Below are positions 50,246 to 59,461 of a DNA stretch of 64,000 bases, one piece after another. This stretch comes from Aeromicrobium tamlense (GTDB lineage Bacteria > Actinomycetota > Actinomycetes > Propionibacteriales > Nocardioidaceae): contig NZ_JACBZN010000001.1 in the NCBI RefSeq assembly GCF_013408555.1, positions 1,488,001 through 1,552,000 on the forward strand. Direction: 5' to 3'. The notes below the pieces were generated by a model that was not told the DNA's origin, searched no databases, and saw only the letters and a list, made by a program, of their open reading frames with translations. Position numbers and translations under genes: made by a program. Every line of letters starts with the position of its first letter. Position 1 is the first letter of the stretch.

Positions 50246-50658
50246 CAACTCAGCATAGGGCAGTGAATACGTCGCTCACCCTGACGCGGTTGGACGTCGG
50301 TTGCCCGATACGAGGCGTGGCGGCGAACGCTGCACCGCCCGGGCCTATCGCGTGCGCCCTGCGGAAGAAGGTGGCGCGGGTTCGCTTTTGCAGCAGAAGA
50401 TCTCGCCGCTCATCGCAGCATCCGGCCACGCAGCGTCGAAAGCGACGGAATTCGCTCACAGAAGCTCGTGGCAACGAAATCCACTTGATCTGATCCGCGG
50501 CAGCGTCCTCACTGGAGGACGCTCCTGCATGCGGCGCGATTACGGAAACCAGGGCGACCCGTCCGCCTATCGTGACAGCGCTCACCGGCCTTTCCGGCGC
50601 CAAGAGCGATCTACGGCTGGACCGCGTACCGAGCGCGTAGGCGATCACATCAGTGAAC

Positions 50659-51033
50659 TCATAGCGTTGTAGATCGAGGGTGCGAGTCCAGCGGGCGTGG
50701 GCCTACATCTTCGAGGATTTCATCGACGGTGAGTCCGGCAAACGAAGACTCGTCGTTCCACAAGCCGAAGACGGGGTCAATCTGGCGGATCGTGAGATTC
50801 CCGACAACTCCTTGGTGCACGAATGGATCGGTGTCAAGAAGCGCTCGCAACTCGGTCCGGTCCTGCGCTGCCATCAACAGGTTTCCTTCTCGTACTGACG
50901 CACCGACCGTGGGGCCGGAAATCCGTAGCGTTTCATTGCACACTTGATCCTCGATCCAGCGCAAATGCGACTCCAGATGAACGCGCCACAGCGCCTCGTC
51001 CGGGTGGGTGTAGTGGACATAGAAGATCGGCAC
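50659..51033 (-). CDS. YciI-like (YCII-related) protein
   Basis: The 124-residue protein starts PIFYVHYTHPDEALWRVHLESHLRWI and has the GPTVGASVREGNLLMAA segment of YciI-related ferredoxin-fold proteins, a family that includes lyase- and isomerase-like members and orphans. GTG at 51033 has a strong GGAGG six bases upstream. It is the last gene of the minus-strand livK-led operon, 13 bases after the Ldh_2-like gene, so a small-molecule role in the same pathway is likely. Confidence 0.8.
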   Translation of the reverse strand: MPIFYVHYTHPDEALWRVHLESHLRWIEDQVCNETLRISGPTVGASVREGNLLMAAQDRTELRALLDTDPFVHQGVVGNLTIRQIDPVFGLWNDESSFAGLTVDEILEDVGPRPLDSHPRSTTL

Positions 51034-51046
51034 GGTTGTCCTCCGG

Positions 51047-52057
51047 TCAAGCGTTGAACCTGGTTGGGTCGGCGATCGAGGTCAGAGCCGAAAAGACTGA
51101 GTCCTCTACGACGACTATGCCGCGACGTCGCGATTCCGCCCGAACCTCGCGGGAACGATCAAAGGGGACGCGAACTGGCCGGCCCGGATCGACTGGACGG
51201 GACGCACGAATGCGATTGGCGTGCTCTGCAACTCGGCGCTTGTAGTCATCTGCATCCGTCAGAAGCCCGGGATCGATCGCTACGAGCAAAAATCCTAGGT
51301 CGCCGATCTCCTGCCGCCGCGGGAGGGCTGGCGACCCCGTGAGCATGCCGAGAAGGTGCACTGAGAGCGAAAGGCCGGAGCCGCGATGGCCACCCCAAAC
51401 GGTGAACGCCCCGGCCAGCGCTTCAGCGGGAGTTGTGGTCGGCAGACCGGCCGGATCGTATGCCGAGCCGGCCGGCAGCTCATCCCCGAGGCGTCCGGCC
51501 AATACCACCTCGGCGTAGGTGATCGACGACGTTCCTGAGTCCCAGATGATCGGATCCTCAGTGCTGGGGAAGCCGAAGGCGATGGGGTTGGTGCCGAGAA
51601 GAGCTTCTGAGGACCCGTGCGGGGCCACGGTCTTGCCTCCATTGCCCGCCACCAGTCCCACCAGACCAGCAGCTGTGACTTGCTCCAGGTACCATGAGAA
51701 CATCCCGGTCAACCACGTATCGCGGGCCGCCGCGACGCAGATTCCATGGCTCGTCGCCTTCTCGATCGCCAATTCGGTGGCGCGTTGCGCAACGACATAG
51801 CCCAGTGTGTCTCTGCCATCGATCGTGACGGCGATGGGAGTTTCGCGCTCCACCCGCCAACCAGGACTCGGCTTCGACGAGCGCAGTCTTTCTGCCACGG
51901 AGAGTGCTCGTGGCAGGCCTCCATACGCAAGACCCCGAAGCTCGCAGTCGATCAGGTGTTCGGCTGTTTTCGCCGCATCTTCGGTGGTCAGACCTGAAGC
52001 GGTCAACGCATGGGTGACTAGCTCCGTGGCCTCCACGACGGACAGTTCCTTTGTCAT
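51047..52057 (-). CDS. Ldh_2-fold (malate/L-lactate dehydrogenase family) protein, active site altered
   Basis: The 336-residue protein follows the Ldh_2 family, whose NAD(P)-dependent members act on malate, sulfolactate, ureidoglycolate and imino acids. Family landmarks include ELRGLAYGGLPRAL, NGGKTVAPHGSSEALLGTNPIAFGFP and GHRGSGLSL. Two expected positions differ: the usual SHG is AYG, and the NSNHFG-type block with the catalytic histidine reads RDTWLTG. It may therefore have unusual chemistry or be inactive. ATG at 52057 overlaps the upstream lyase-like gene (ATGA). Confidence 0.82.
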   Translation of the reverse strand: MTKELSVVEATELVTHALTASGLTTEDAAKTAEHLIDCELRGLAYGGLPRALSVAERLRSSKPSPGWRVERETPIAVTIDGRDTLGYVVAQRATELAIEKATSHGICVAAARDTWLTGMFSWYLEQVTAAGLVGLVAGNGGKTVAPHGSSEALLGTNPIAFGFPSTEDPIIWDSGTSSITYAEVVLAGRLGDELPAGSAYDPAGLPTTTPAEALAGAFTVWGGHRGSGLSLSVHLLGMLTGSPALPRRQEIGDLGFLLVAIDPGLLTDADDYKRRVAEHANRIRASRPVDPGRPVRVPFDRSREVRAESRRRGIVVVEDSVFSALTSIADPTRFNA

Positions 52058-53001
52058 GAACGCACGCTCCAATTGAAGGCGCTGACCTCATCGCTCGGCT
52101 GATGACTCGGCACTGAGCCGATTTTTCGGACGAAGCCGAGCGTAGGGGCTCCAACTTCGTCGGCGAGCCAGTTCGATGCGGCGATGACAGCGTCGAGATC
52201 GACTCCGCTGTCAACACCAAGCAGGTCGAGCATCTGGACCACGTCCTCAGTGCAGATTCCGCCGCCCGGTGTGTCGGGCATGGCCGGGTGACCGCCTGAC
52301 CCGCCGAGCGACACATCGATATTGCGCACACCGAGGTTGATGAGCTCGACCACGTTTGCCAGTCCCATGCCCCGCGCGTCGTGCACCTGGACGGTCAGAC
52401 GGCCGAGGTCGTTGAGCTCGACGGCGCCTTCGACGAGGTTGCGCATCTGTTTCGGCGCGGCGTAGCCAGCAGAGTCGGCCAGTATCCAGTCGTCAACCCC
52501 GATCTCCCGCAGCCTGCGACCGATTGGCGCGAACGTCTCGGCGCCGCGCGCAGGCTCGGACGGGCCACCCCAGGCGAAGATCACGTATGTGCCCACCGTC
52601 GTGCCCGACCCTTCGGCAACCTCCCGAAGGTGAGCCAGTAGCTCGAGGGAGTCCTCGGGCGTGCGCCCGATGTTGTTGCGGGCGAAATCGTCATCTGCCG
52701 ACAGAAGGAACCACGCCCCGTCCATGCCCGCCTCGATGGCGTCCCGCAGCCCTCGCTCGTTCCCAATGCAGCACTCGAACCGCACCCCGGCCGGCCGCCG
52801 GACGCGCGCCATGACCTCAGCTGCATCAGCCAGCCCGGGAACCAGGTCGGGTCGCACGAACGAAGTGGCCTCAATCGCAGGCAGGCCCGCGGCTGTCAGC
52901 CGGTCGATCAGCTCGACCTTGTGTTCGGTCGGTGCTTGGTACGCCTGGAACGTCAGGCGGGGGGCGATGTCCTTCAGGCGGACTGAGCGCTCAGCGGTCA
53001 T
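52054..53001 (-). CDS. HMG-CoA lyase-like TIM-barrel protein (first), active site altered
   Basis: The 315-residue protein has the HMGL-like fold: IAPRLTFQ at the start, ATSFVRPDLVP in strand 2 and TPGGGICTEDVVQML near the end. Relative to HMG-CoA lyase the metal-binding aspartate of PRDGLQ is replaced (PRLTFQ), the first histidine of the HxH pair is glutamine (VQVHDARG), and the catalytic cysteine position of GLGGCP is serine (SLGGSG). A canonical lyase reaction is thus doubtful. Its ATG overlaps the ligase stop by one base, so it is tightly coupled to that gene. Confidence 0.85.
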   Translation of the reverse strand: MTAERSVRLKDIAPRLTFQAYQAPTEHKVELIDRLTAAGLPAIEATSFVRPDLVPGLADAAEVMARVRRPAGVRFECCIGNERGLRDAIEAGMDGAWFLLSADDDFARNNIGRTPEDSLELLAHLREVAEGSGTTVGTYVIFAWGGPSEPARGAETFAPIGRRLREIGVDDWILADSAGYAAPKQMRNLVEGAVELNDLGRLTVQVHDARGMGLANVVELINLGVRNIDVSLGGSGGHPAMPDTPGGGICTEDVVQMLDLLGVDSGVDLDAVIAASNWLADEVGAPTLGFVRKIGSVPSHQPSDEVSAFNWSVRS

Positions 53002-54611
53002 CAGCGGATCCTCGTCGGCGCGTGGCCATGCTGCTGCGAGTCCCAGGTGCGTTCCTGCAGGCCCTGAGTCCGTAGGACTGCCTTCTGGATCTTGCCCGTA
53101 GGCGTACGTGGCAGCACACTCACTGCGCGGTAGTAGCGAGGCACCATGAAGTGCGGCAGGTGTTCATCGCAGTGGCGGAAAAGCGCCTCGAAGTCGAACC
53201 CGTCGACCTCCCCGACCTCGACGACCGCCAGCACCTCATCCTCTCCTAGCTCGGACGGCGTGCCGATGGCCGCCGCCTCGATCACGCCGGGGGACGCCAT
53301 CAACACGGTCTCGACCTCGTACGACGAGATGTTCTCACCACGCCGCCGAAGCGCGTCCTTCTTGCGGTCGACGAAGTAGTAGTAGCCATCACTGTCGACG
53401 TAGCCCAAATCACCGGTGCGCCACCACATGCCACGCATCGTGGCGAGAGTGGCCGCCGCATCATCGACGTAATGGGAGAACATGACATTCGCCGCGAGCG
53501 GGCGGTACACGATCTCCCCGACCTCACCGACCGGCACCTCGAACCCCGCCTCATCCTGGATCTGCAACTGTGTGGTGCGTGTCGGCCTTCCAATCGATCC
53601 CACTTTGCGGGCGTCGACCGGGTTGTAGGTGACGTTCTTGATCTCGGTGAGCCCGTAGCCCTCGACGATATGCACGCCGAACCGGTGCTCGAACGGCAGC
53701 AGGACGTCTGGCGGTGCCGGCGCAGCGAAGACCCGCCGCACCCGATGCGTCCGATCTCGAGCATCGGCCGGCTGCGCCAACAGCATCGGCAGGACCGAGC
53801 CGAGCGCGTTGAACATGGTCACGTCGTGGGTGCGGATGTCGTCCCAGAAGCGGCTCGCGCTGAACTTCTCAGACAGCACGACAGTCGCTCCTGCATAGAA
53901 GCCGTGCAGGCAGACGTTGAGTTGAGCCGCTCCATGGAACATGGGCAGACAGGTGTAGAGGACGTCACGCGATGTTGTCCCCATGCACTCGAGATTCTCG
54001 CGCGCAGCAACCAACGCCATGAGGTGGGAGGTCACGACACCCTTGCTCTTGCCGGTGGTGCCGGAGGTCAAGGCGATGGCGGCGGTGTCATAGGGACGCA
54101 CAAGCACTTCGGGACGACTGACATCGGACTTGAGCAACAGTTCGTCGTACCCAAGGACGGAGACGTCGTCCGGCACCGTGACAGGTGCGTCGTCGACCAA
54201 GATGAGGTAGCGCAGGGTCGGCACCCGGTCGCGAACGGCGAGAATCGCAGGGACGAACGCCGACTCGGTCACGAGGGCGACGGCTCGGGTCAGCGTGAGA
54301 GCGTGCTCGAGGAACGTTCCCTTATACGCGGTGTTGACCGGCACCGTGACGTAGCCGCCACGGGCGATGCCCAGCCAGCTCGTGACCCACTCGAGGCGAT
54401 TGCGCAACATCACAGCGACGGAGCCGCCTTGCTCTACGCCCAGCTCTTGCAGACCGCCGGCCACCTGACTCGCCATGTTGTCGAGCTCTCCGTAGCTGAG
54501 CTGGCCACCGGCCGTCAGAAGTGCAGGCTTGTCAGGCATCGCTGCCGCGCGGCGTGCCAGCAGGCCACCGATCGTGCCGCCGCCAAGATCGGCGAGTTGC
54601 CTCTCGCTCAT
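53001..54611 (-). CDS. Acyl-CoA ligase (AMP-binding family)
   Basis: This 536-residue adenylate-forming enzyme activates a carboxylic acid as its CoA thioester using ATP. The P-loop LTSGTTGKSKGVV (about residue 180), the VEGYGLTEIKNVTYNP motif, the RTGDLGYVDSDGYYYF hinge region and the C-terminal PTGKIQK lysine are all intact. The overall form resembles CaiC-like and medium-chain ligases. It follows the Liv transporter genes in the same operon, so it probably activates the imported acid. ATG at 54611 is preceded by GGAGGAAC. Confidence 0.92.
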   Translation of the reverse strand: MSERQLADLGGGTIGGLLARRAAAMPDKPALLTAGGQLSYGELDNMASQVAGGLQELGVEQGGSVAVMLRNRLEWVTSWLGIARGGYVTVPVNTAYKGTFLEHALTLTRAVALVTESAFVPAILAVRDRVPTLRYLILVDDAPVTVPDDVSVLGYDELLLKSDVSRPEVLVRPYDTAAIALTSGTTGKSKGVVTSHLMALVAARENLECMGTTSRDVLYTCLPMFHGAAQLNVCLHGFYAGATVVLSEKFSASRFWDDIRTHDVTMFNALGSVLPMLLAQPADARDRTHRVRRVFAAPAPPDVLLPFEHRFGVHIVEGYGLTEIKNVTYNPVDARKVGSIGRPTRTTQLQIQDEAGFEVPVGEVGEIVYRPLAANVMFSHYVDDAAATLATMRGMWWRTGDLGYVDSDGYYYFVDRKKDALRRRGENISSYEVETVLMASPGVIEAAAIGTPSELGEDEVLAVVEVGEVDGFDFEALFRHCDEHLPHFMVPRYYRAVSVLPRTPTGKIQKAVLRTQGLQERTWDSQQHGHAPTRIR

Positions 54612-54663
54612 GTGTTCCTCCGTGTTCTTCTCGTGTTCAGTGTGATCCGCGGATGGCGGGATT

Positions 54664-55380
54664 TCAGGTGCTCGTCGGCCGGCCCAGGTAGTCGCTGTGC
54701 ATCACGTCGAGTTGGGTCAAGTCGACGGCCACGCCACGACCGTCGCGGATCGTCAAGGCGGTGTCGCTGATCTGTGCCAACGCTCGGACGTTCTGGTCCA
54801 CGAGTAGCAGCCCGACACCACGGTCGTCCGCAACACCACGCAGTGCGATCAAGAGGTCCGAGACGACGGCGGGAGCCAAGCCGAGGCTTAGCTCATCGAC
54901 CATGAGCACGCGTGCATCGGCTGCCAGACCGCGTGCGACCGCGATCATCTGCTGTTGGCCGCCGGACAGATCGCCTGCCTTCCTGTCGAGGTGCGGCTCA
55001 ATCGCGGGGAACAGGGTCAGCATCTCTCCCAGCGACTTCCTACTCAAGCGGCGGCCGAGTGCAGCTGCGCCGAGCTCGATGTTCTGGCGGACCGTGAGCG
55101 TGCTGATCAAGCCGCGACCCTCCGGCACGTGACTTAGCCCGCGTGCCGCGGTGGCGTCCGGTCTGCGCGGCAACGGTGTGCCCGCCAGCGAGATCTCCTC
55201 GGCGCGGTGCGGTGTCATGGCCGACAGGGCACGCAGGGTGCTCGTCTTGCCGGCACCGTTCGGTCCGACCAGTGCGACGATCTCACCGACGCTGACTGTC
55301 AGGTCAAGGTGGTCGACGACGCGTGCTGCGCCGTAGGCGACGGCGAGACCGCGCACCGTCAGTAGGTTGTCACGAGACAT
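54664..55380 (-). CDS. livF: Liv-type ABC transporter ATP-binding protein (LivF)
   Basis: The 238-residue ATPase has Walker A GPNGAGKTS (about residue 38), signature LSGGQQQM, Walker B VLMVDELSLGLAP and the conserved switch histidine position replaced by DQN in LLLVDQNVRAL, as usual for LivF. ATG at 55380 overlaps the livMG stop by 11 bases. It pairs with the ATPase half of the LivMG fusion and the LivH permease. Confidence 0.92.
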   Translation of the reverse strand: MSRDNLLTVRGLAVAYGAARVVDHLDLTVSVGEIVALVGPNGAGKTSTLRALSAMTPHRAEEISLAGTPLPRRPDATAARGLSHVPEGRGLISTLTVRQNIELGAAALGRRLSRKSLGEMLTLFPAIEPHLDRKAGDLSGGQQQMIAVARGLAADARVLMVDELSLGLAPAVVSDLLIALRGVADDRGVGLLLVDQNVRALAQISDTALTIRDGRGVAVDLTQLDVMHSDYLGRPTST

Positions 55381-57187
55381 GAGCGGCTCCCAAGAAGACA
55401 TCGACGACGCGGGAATCCTCGACGACGGCGTCGGGCGTGCCCGTCGCGATCGGTCGCCCGAAATGGAGGGCGGTGGCGGAGTGAGCCACGTCCCGCAGGA
55501 AGCCCACATGGTGGGCGATGACGAGGATCGTCAGACCAGCCTCGCGGTTGACCTCAGTGAGCACTCGAGCGACGGATTCGATGTCCTCGTCCTGTAGTCC
55601 CGCGGTCGGCTCGTCGAGCAGCATCATGCGGGGCGACGAGACGACGGCCCGAGCGATGTCCACGAGCTTCTGGTCCGCCAGGGACGTGGCGGTGGCGGGG
55701 CGTCCCCACACCGACTCGGGGAGCCCAACCATGGCCAGGGCGTCCTTGGCGGCATCGCGAGTTCGTGCGTCACGTGCGAGCGTCGAGGGCAACGGGAGTA
55801 GGTCCAGCAGGACGCTCGACGACTCATCGCCGTAACAGCCGAGCTGGACATTCTCTAGGACCGAAAGGTCGCCGACGAGCGACGGGTTCTGGAAGGTCCT
55901 GGTGAGTCCCAGTCGCCGAATCTGTTGCGGACGTAGTCCTTTGAGCGGAGTGCCGTCGAAGACGATGCTTCCTTCGTGCGGCTGGATACCGCTGATGCAG
56001 TTCAGGATCGTCGTCTTGCCGGCTCCGTTAGGGCCGAGCAGGGCATGGATCTGTCCTTCGACGATGCGGAGGGACGTTCCGTCCAGTGCCCGCACTCCAC
56101 CGAAGGTGACTTGAAGATCGTCGACCGTCAGGAGATTCGGCGCCTCCTCACGCGGAACCGGCGAGGGTAGACCAGCAGTGCGCGTCACCCGCACGTACTC
56201 GGTGGGGTCCGTTGACGATGGGTCGGGTTGCCGCCGAACGAGCCCGCGGAGCCTCTCGTAGAGGCCGAATCCGCCTTCGGGCAGAGCGATCAGCACAATG
56301 ATGAGCACTGCGGCGTAATAGAGCTCGCGGCCCGCGCCCGCCTCCCGGGTTACCTGCGACAGGAGTGTCATCAGGACGGCTCCCGCGATCGGGCCGGCAA
56401 TGCTGCCGAGCCCTCCGACGATCGTCATGACCAGCAACGTCAGCGACATGGCTGGCAGGAAGTTGGTGGGCATCAGGTACCCGAGGAGTTGGGCGTAGAC
56501 GAATCCTGCGAGGCCGGCCGCTCCGGCGGAGAAGACGAAGGCGATGACTTTGCTTCGAGACACGTCAATGCCCAGTGCCGACGCAACAACGGGGCTTCTC
56601 TTGATGACACGGAGCGCCTGCCCCTGTCGCGAGTCGGCGAACCGTGCGCTGAGTAGCGCGGTCACTGCCAGGAGCGCCCAGGCAAGGTAATACAGCGAGG
56701 AACCGTAGCTGAGGTCCAGACCACCCAGAGCCGCCGGCGGGACCGCTAGACCTGCGGCCGCATTCGTGAGCGGCGAAAGCCAGTCGACACCGAGCAACAG
56801 CATGACTAGATAGCCCAGAAAGAACGTCATGAACGCGCCTCCCAGCTGTCCGATGCGCATCATCGGCACTCCGAGGACGCCCGCAACGACCATGGGCGCC
56901 AAGACGGCCGCCGGCAGAGTGGCCCATGTGCTCCATCCGTACTGGGTGCCCAGAATCGCGGTGGCGTAGGCACCGATGCCTACGAAGGCGAAGTTCCCGA
57001 TCGAGAACTGACCGCCATAGCCTGAGAGGATGTCAAGCCCGACTGCCGCGATGGCGAAAACGAGCGCCAGGGTCAAGGAGTCTTGAGTCCGGGCGTCGAT
57101 GCCCAGCAAGGGCGGAAGCAGCAGGATCACCAGGACGACGAGTACAGGACGGGTCATCCTACTTCGGGCGCGTGAGGTCAATGCCAT
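55370..57187 (-). CDS. LivM-LivG fusion: permease fused to ATPase
   Basis: The 605-residue protein joins a LivM permease (about residues 1-320, with SGYGGQFSIGNFAFVGIGAY and VGGLGSIAGPIAGAVL) to a LivG ATPase (about 355-605). Walker A is GPNGAGKTT and Walker B MMLLDEPTAGL. The ABC signature, normally LSxGQ, reads TSLADQ, so this site may be weak. ATG at 57187 has AAGGAAG eight bases upstream. LivM-LivG fusions are known in actinobacteria. The substrate need not be an amino acid; the operon points to a carboxylic acid. Confidence 0.92.
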   Translation of the reverse strand: MALTSRARSRMTRPVLVVLVILLLPPLLGIDARTQDSLTLALVFAIAAVGLDILSGYGGQFSIGNFAFVGIGAYATAILGTQYGWSTWATLPAAVLAPMVVAGVLGVPMMRIGQLGGAFMTFFLGYLVMLLLGVDWLSPLTNAAAGLAVPPAALGGLDLSYGSSLYYLAWALLAVTALLSARFADSRQGQALRVIKRSPVVASALGIDVSRSKVIAFVFSAGAAGLAGFVYAQLLGYLMPTNFLPAMSLTLLVMTIVGGLGSIAGPIAGAVLMTLLSQVTREAGAGRELYYAAVLIIVLIALPEGGFGLYERLRGLVRRQPDPSSTDPTEYVRVTRTAGLPSPVPREEAPNLLTVDDLQVTFGGVRALDGTSLRIVEGQIHALLGPNGAGKTTILNCISGIQPHEGSIVFDGTPLKGLRPQQIRRLGLTRTFQNPSLVGDLSVLENVQLGCYGDESSSVLLDLLPLPSTLARDARTRDAAKDALAMVGLPESVWGRPATATSLADQKLVDIARAVVSSPRMMLLDEPTAGLQDEDIESVARVLTEVNREAGLTILVIAHHVGFLRDVAHSATALHFGRPIATGTPDAVVEDSRVVDVFLGAAHVS

Positions 57188-57209
57188 GAGAGGTACTTCC
57201 TTTCGGAGT

Positions 57210-58091
57210 TCACAAGCGTTCCGTCGTCGAAGCTCCGAAGATCCCCTGGGGGCGGGCGACGAGCATGGATAAGACGAGCGCGAAGACCACGAGCGTTGCT
57301 GTCTCGCTATCGACGTAGACCGACGTCGTGCTGTTCGCGATGCCGATGATGATGCCGCCGAGGAAGACCCCCCCGAGGCTGTCCAGACCACCGATCACTG
57401 CCGAGGCAAACGCCAGCAGCAAGTAGACGTCCATCATCTCGCTCGAAACGAGCGCGATCGGCGCGATCAGCACTGCGACGACCGCCGCGATGCCCGAAGC
57501 GAAGGCCCACGCCAGCATGGTGAGGCGGCGAGTCCGGACGCCGAGGAGCCGGGCGACATCCGCGTTCGCCGCCAAGGCGAGGAACGTCAGCCCCGTGCGG
57601 GTGTGGGAGAAGTAGAACCGCATCCCGACAGCCAGTATCGCGGCGACAGCGATCGTGCCGAGCGTCAGCCATGAGACCGGAGCGCCCCCAATGGTGAACG
57701 CCGCATCGCGGGGAAAGATCGCCGGGAACCGAAATGGCTGCCCGTGCCCCCAGAACAACCGGGTCGAGGCCACCAGCAGAAGCAGGAGGGCGAGCGATCG
57801 CATCGTGATGTTCAAACTTCCGGCGCTGTCGGCTGGGCGCAGCAGAACGATATAGACGACACCTCCGAGGGCGATCATGATGATCAACCCGATCCCTGCG
57901 GAAGCCACGACGCCGAGTCCGGTGTCACGCGCGACCTGCAGGGTGATGAAGGCGGCCATCGTGGCCAACGCTCCCTGCGCGAAGTTCGCGACACCGGTCG
58001 CCTTGTGCAGCAGCACGATGCTGAATCCGAGCAGCCCGATCACCATGCCGAGGGCAAGGCCCGTGATGAGGGCGCCGAGCAGCAGGCTCAT
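57210..58091 (-). CDS. livH: Liv-type ABC transporter permease (LivH)
   Basis: The 293-residue permease has about eight helices and the LivH hallmarks: LHKATGVANFAQGALATMAAF near the N-terminus and the ASGIAAVVAVLIAPI and VIGGLDSLGGVFLGGIIIG segments. ATG at 58091 overlaps the stop of the substrate-binding-protein gene (ATGA). It forms the membrane channel with the LivM half of the next gene. Confidence 0.93.
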   Translation of the reverse strand: MSLLLGALITGLALGMVIGLLGFSIVLLHKATGVANFAQGALATMAAFITLQVARDTGLGVVASAGIGLIIMIALGGVVYIVLLRPADSAGSLNITMRSLALLLLLVASTRLFWGHGQPFRFPAIFPRDAAFTIGGAPVSWLTLGTIAVAAILAVGMRFYFSHTRTGLTFLALAANADVARLLGVRTRRLTMLAWAFASGIAAVVAVLIAPIALVSSEMMDVYLLLAFASAVIGGLDSLGGVFLGGIIIGIANSTTSVYVDSETATLVVFALVLSMLVARPQGIFGASTTERL

Positions 58092-59290
58092 TCGCCCACC
58101 AACGGGGCGTCGAACGCCGGGACCATCGCCCCGTCCTTGAACGACACGGCATGCACCTGACTGACGCCGAGGTGGTCGCCCGCCGCGAAGGCGAGTGTTC
58201 CCAGGACGGGCGCGGCGTCCTCACTCTTGAAGCCGTCCAGCCCCTTGAGGATCGATTCGCGGGTCACGTCGTCGCCAGCTGCCTCCAGTGCGCTGACGAG
58301 CGCCTGAGCGTTGGAGCAGCCAGTCAAGGACAAGGAGTCCGCCTCGAGGTCCGGCGCGTACTTCTCGAAGGCCGCGATGCACGAGGCGGCGCTTTCATCG
58401 GCGGCGGCGGCTGGCACCGAGGTCGCCAGCACCTTGGTGAGATCGACGCCCTCGTCGATGCCTGACAGGAAGCCAAAGGTCGGTGTGGACGTCGACGTGA
58501 TCACGGCCTTCGCTGGAAAGGCGTTCTGCGAGGCCATCGTGTTGATGAGCTTGGCACTGTCGCTGGAGTTGGTGACCGTGGCGATGTAGTCAGCTCCGAC
58601 AGATTTTGCCTTCAGCACGACGGAATTCATGTCGGGTTCGTTGAGAGTGACCTTGGTGTCGCCCGCGTAGGTTCCACCGGCGTCCTCGACTGCTGCTCTG
58701 ATGTCCTTCAGGCTTTCCTCGATACCCGGAAGGGCCAACGTGATGACGTAGAGAGAGCCGGGCCCGTCCTTCTCCATCGCGGCGGTTGCCATGGCGCTCA
58801 CCATGTCCCCGTTGCTTGGGATGAGGCTGAAGAATGTGTCGGTCTTTGTGGCGCCAGGCACATCAGCCCAGGGAAACAGGAAGGGAATCTTCTGCTGCTC
58901 CGCAAACGGGGCGATGGCTGCCGCGGTCGGACTGCCGCAGCCGTTGAAAAGCGCGACGACATCCTCGTCCCGCGCAAACTCGCGCACGTTGGTGAGTGCC
59001 TCTGACGCCTGGTAGGCGTCGTCCTCGACCCGATCGACGATCTTCCGGCCGTTGACACCGCCCTCGGCATTGACGCTTTTGATCCAGGCCTCGGCCCCCT
59101 TCGCGATCGGAACGCACGTGTCGACGCCCGGGCCGGTAAGAGGCATCGACGTGCCGACCACGATCGAGTCGCCGGAACCGCCGGCAGTCCCATCGCTGGC
59201 TCCGCAGGCTGCCAAGGCGGCCAGGGTCGCAACTGAGAGTCCGGCGAGCGCCAGACGGCGGAAGGCCCGTCGGTTGTCAAGGAGTTTCAT
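58088..59290 (-). CDS. Liv-type ABC transporter substrate-binding lipoprotein
   Basis: The 400-residue lipoprotein has a signal peptide with lipobox ALAAC (cysteine 29), followed by a type I periplasmic-binding fold (IVVGTSMPLTGPG, then AYQASEALTNVREFARDEDV and FNGCGSPTAAAIAPF). Solute is unknown. ATG at 59290 has AAGGAAG six bases upstream. It heads the minus-strand operon running to the YciI gene. Its promoter overlaps two AGCATGCT sites next to the divergent marR gene. Confidence 0.92.
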   Translation of the reverse strand: MKLLDNRRAFRRLALAGLSVATLAALAACGASDGTAGGSGDSIVVGTSMPLTGPGVDTCVPIAKGAEAWIKSVNAEGGVNGRKIVDRVEDDAYQASEALTNVREFARDEDVVALFNGCGSPTAAAIAPFAEQQKIPFLFPWADVPGATKTDTFFSLIPSNGDMVSAMATAAMEKDGPGSLYVITLALPGIEESLKDIRAAVEDAGGTYAGDTKVTLNEPDMNSVVLKAKSVGADYIATVTNSSDSAKLINTMASQNAFPAKAVITSTSTPTFGFLSGIDEGVDLTKVLATSVPAAAADESAASCIAAFEKYAPDLEADSLSLTGCSNAQALVSALEAAGDDVTRESILKGLDGFKSEDAAPVLGTLAFAAGDHLGVSQVHAVSFKDGAMVPAFDAPLVGE

Positions 59291-59372
59291 GGATGTCTTC
59301 CTTCTGATCGGGGACGGCAAACCGGGCGACTCACGCGTCCGCACTGTCGGTGACCCGCGTCACACATTAACC

Positions 59373-59411
59373 AGCATGCTGAAATGTAATAAGCATGCTG
59401 TCATATGTCAA
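59373..59411 (-). promoter_or_regulatory. Strong promoter of the livK-led operon with two AGCATGCT operators
   Basis: On the minus strand TTGACA (59411-59406) and TACATT (59388-59383) are separated by exactly 17 bases. One AGCATGCT (59392-59399) lies in the spacer and the second (59373-59380), within the palindrome CAGCATGCTG, covers the predicted start site. A protein bound to either site would block transcription. The same motif recurs at 61803. The regulator is inferred to be the adjacent MarR protein. Confidence 0.65.
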
Positions 59412-59427
59412 CACGTTCTTGGTGGCG

Positions 59428-59455
59428 TTCAAAATCGTCACCCTCCGCGTATGCT
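59428..59455 (+). promoter_or_regulatory. Candidate promoter of the marR gene
   Basis: TTCAAA (59428-59433) and TATGCT (59450-59455) are 16 bases apart. The GTG start follows six bases later, consistent with a leaderless message. The AGCATGCT sites lie just upstream, so a bound regulator could affect both directions. Confidence 0.45.
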
Positions 59456-59461
59456 GCGACC

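Larger units (their letters stand above)
49890..50658. other. Gene-poor 770-base region with second RNA locus
   Basis: The main content is the second RNA-like locus (50087-50245) and its terminator hairpin (50057-50084). From 50260 to 50658 base composition is less GC-rich and open frames on both strands look random. I see no gene I can support there. Confidence 0.5.

Noticed and set aside
50250-50648. 132-codon minus-strand open frame upstream of RNA locus 2
   Set aside because: It covers the RNA -10 region, has random-looking composition and no ribosome binding site.
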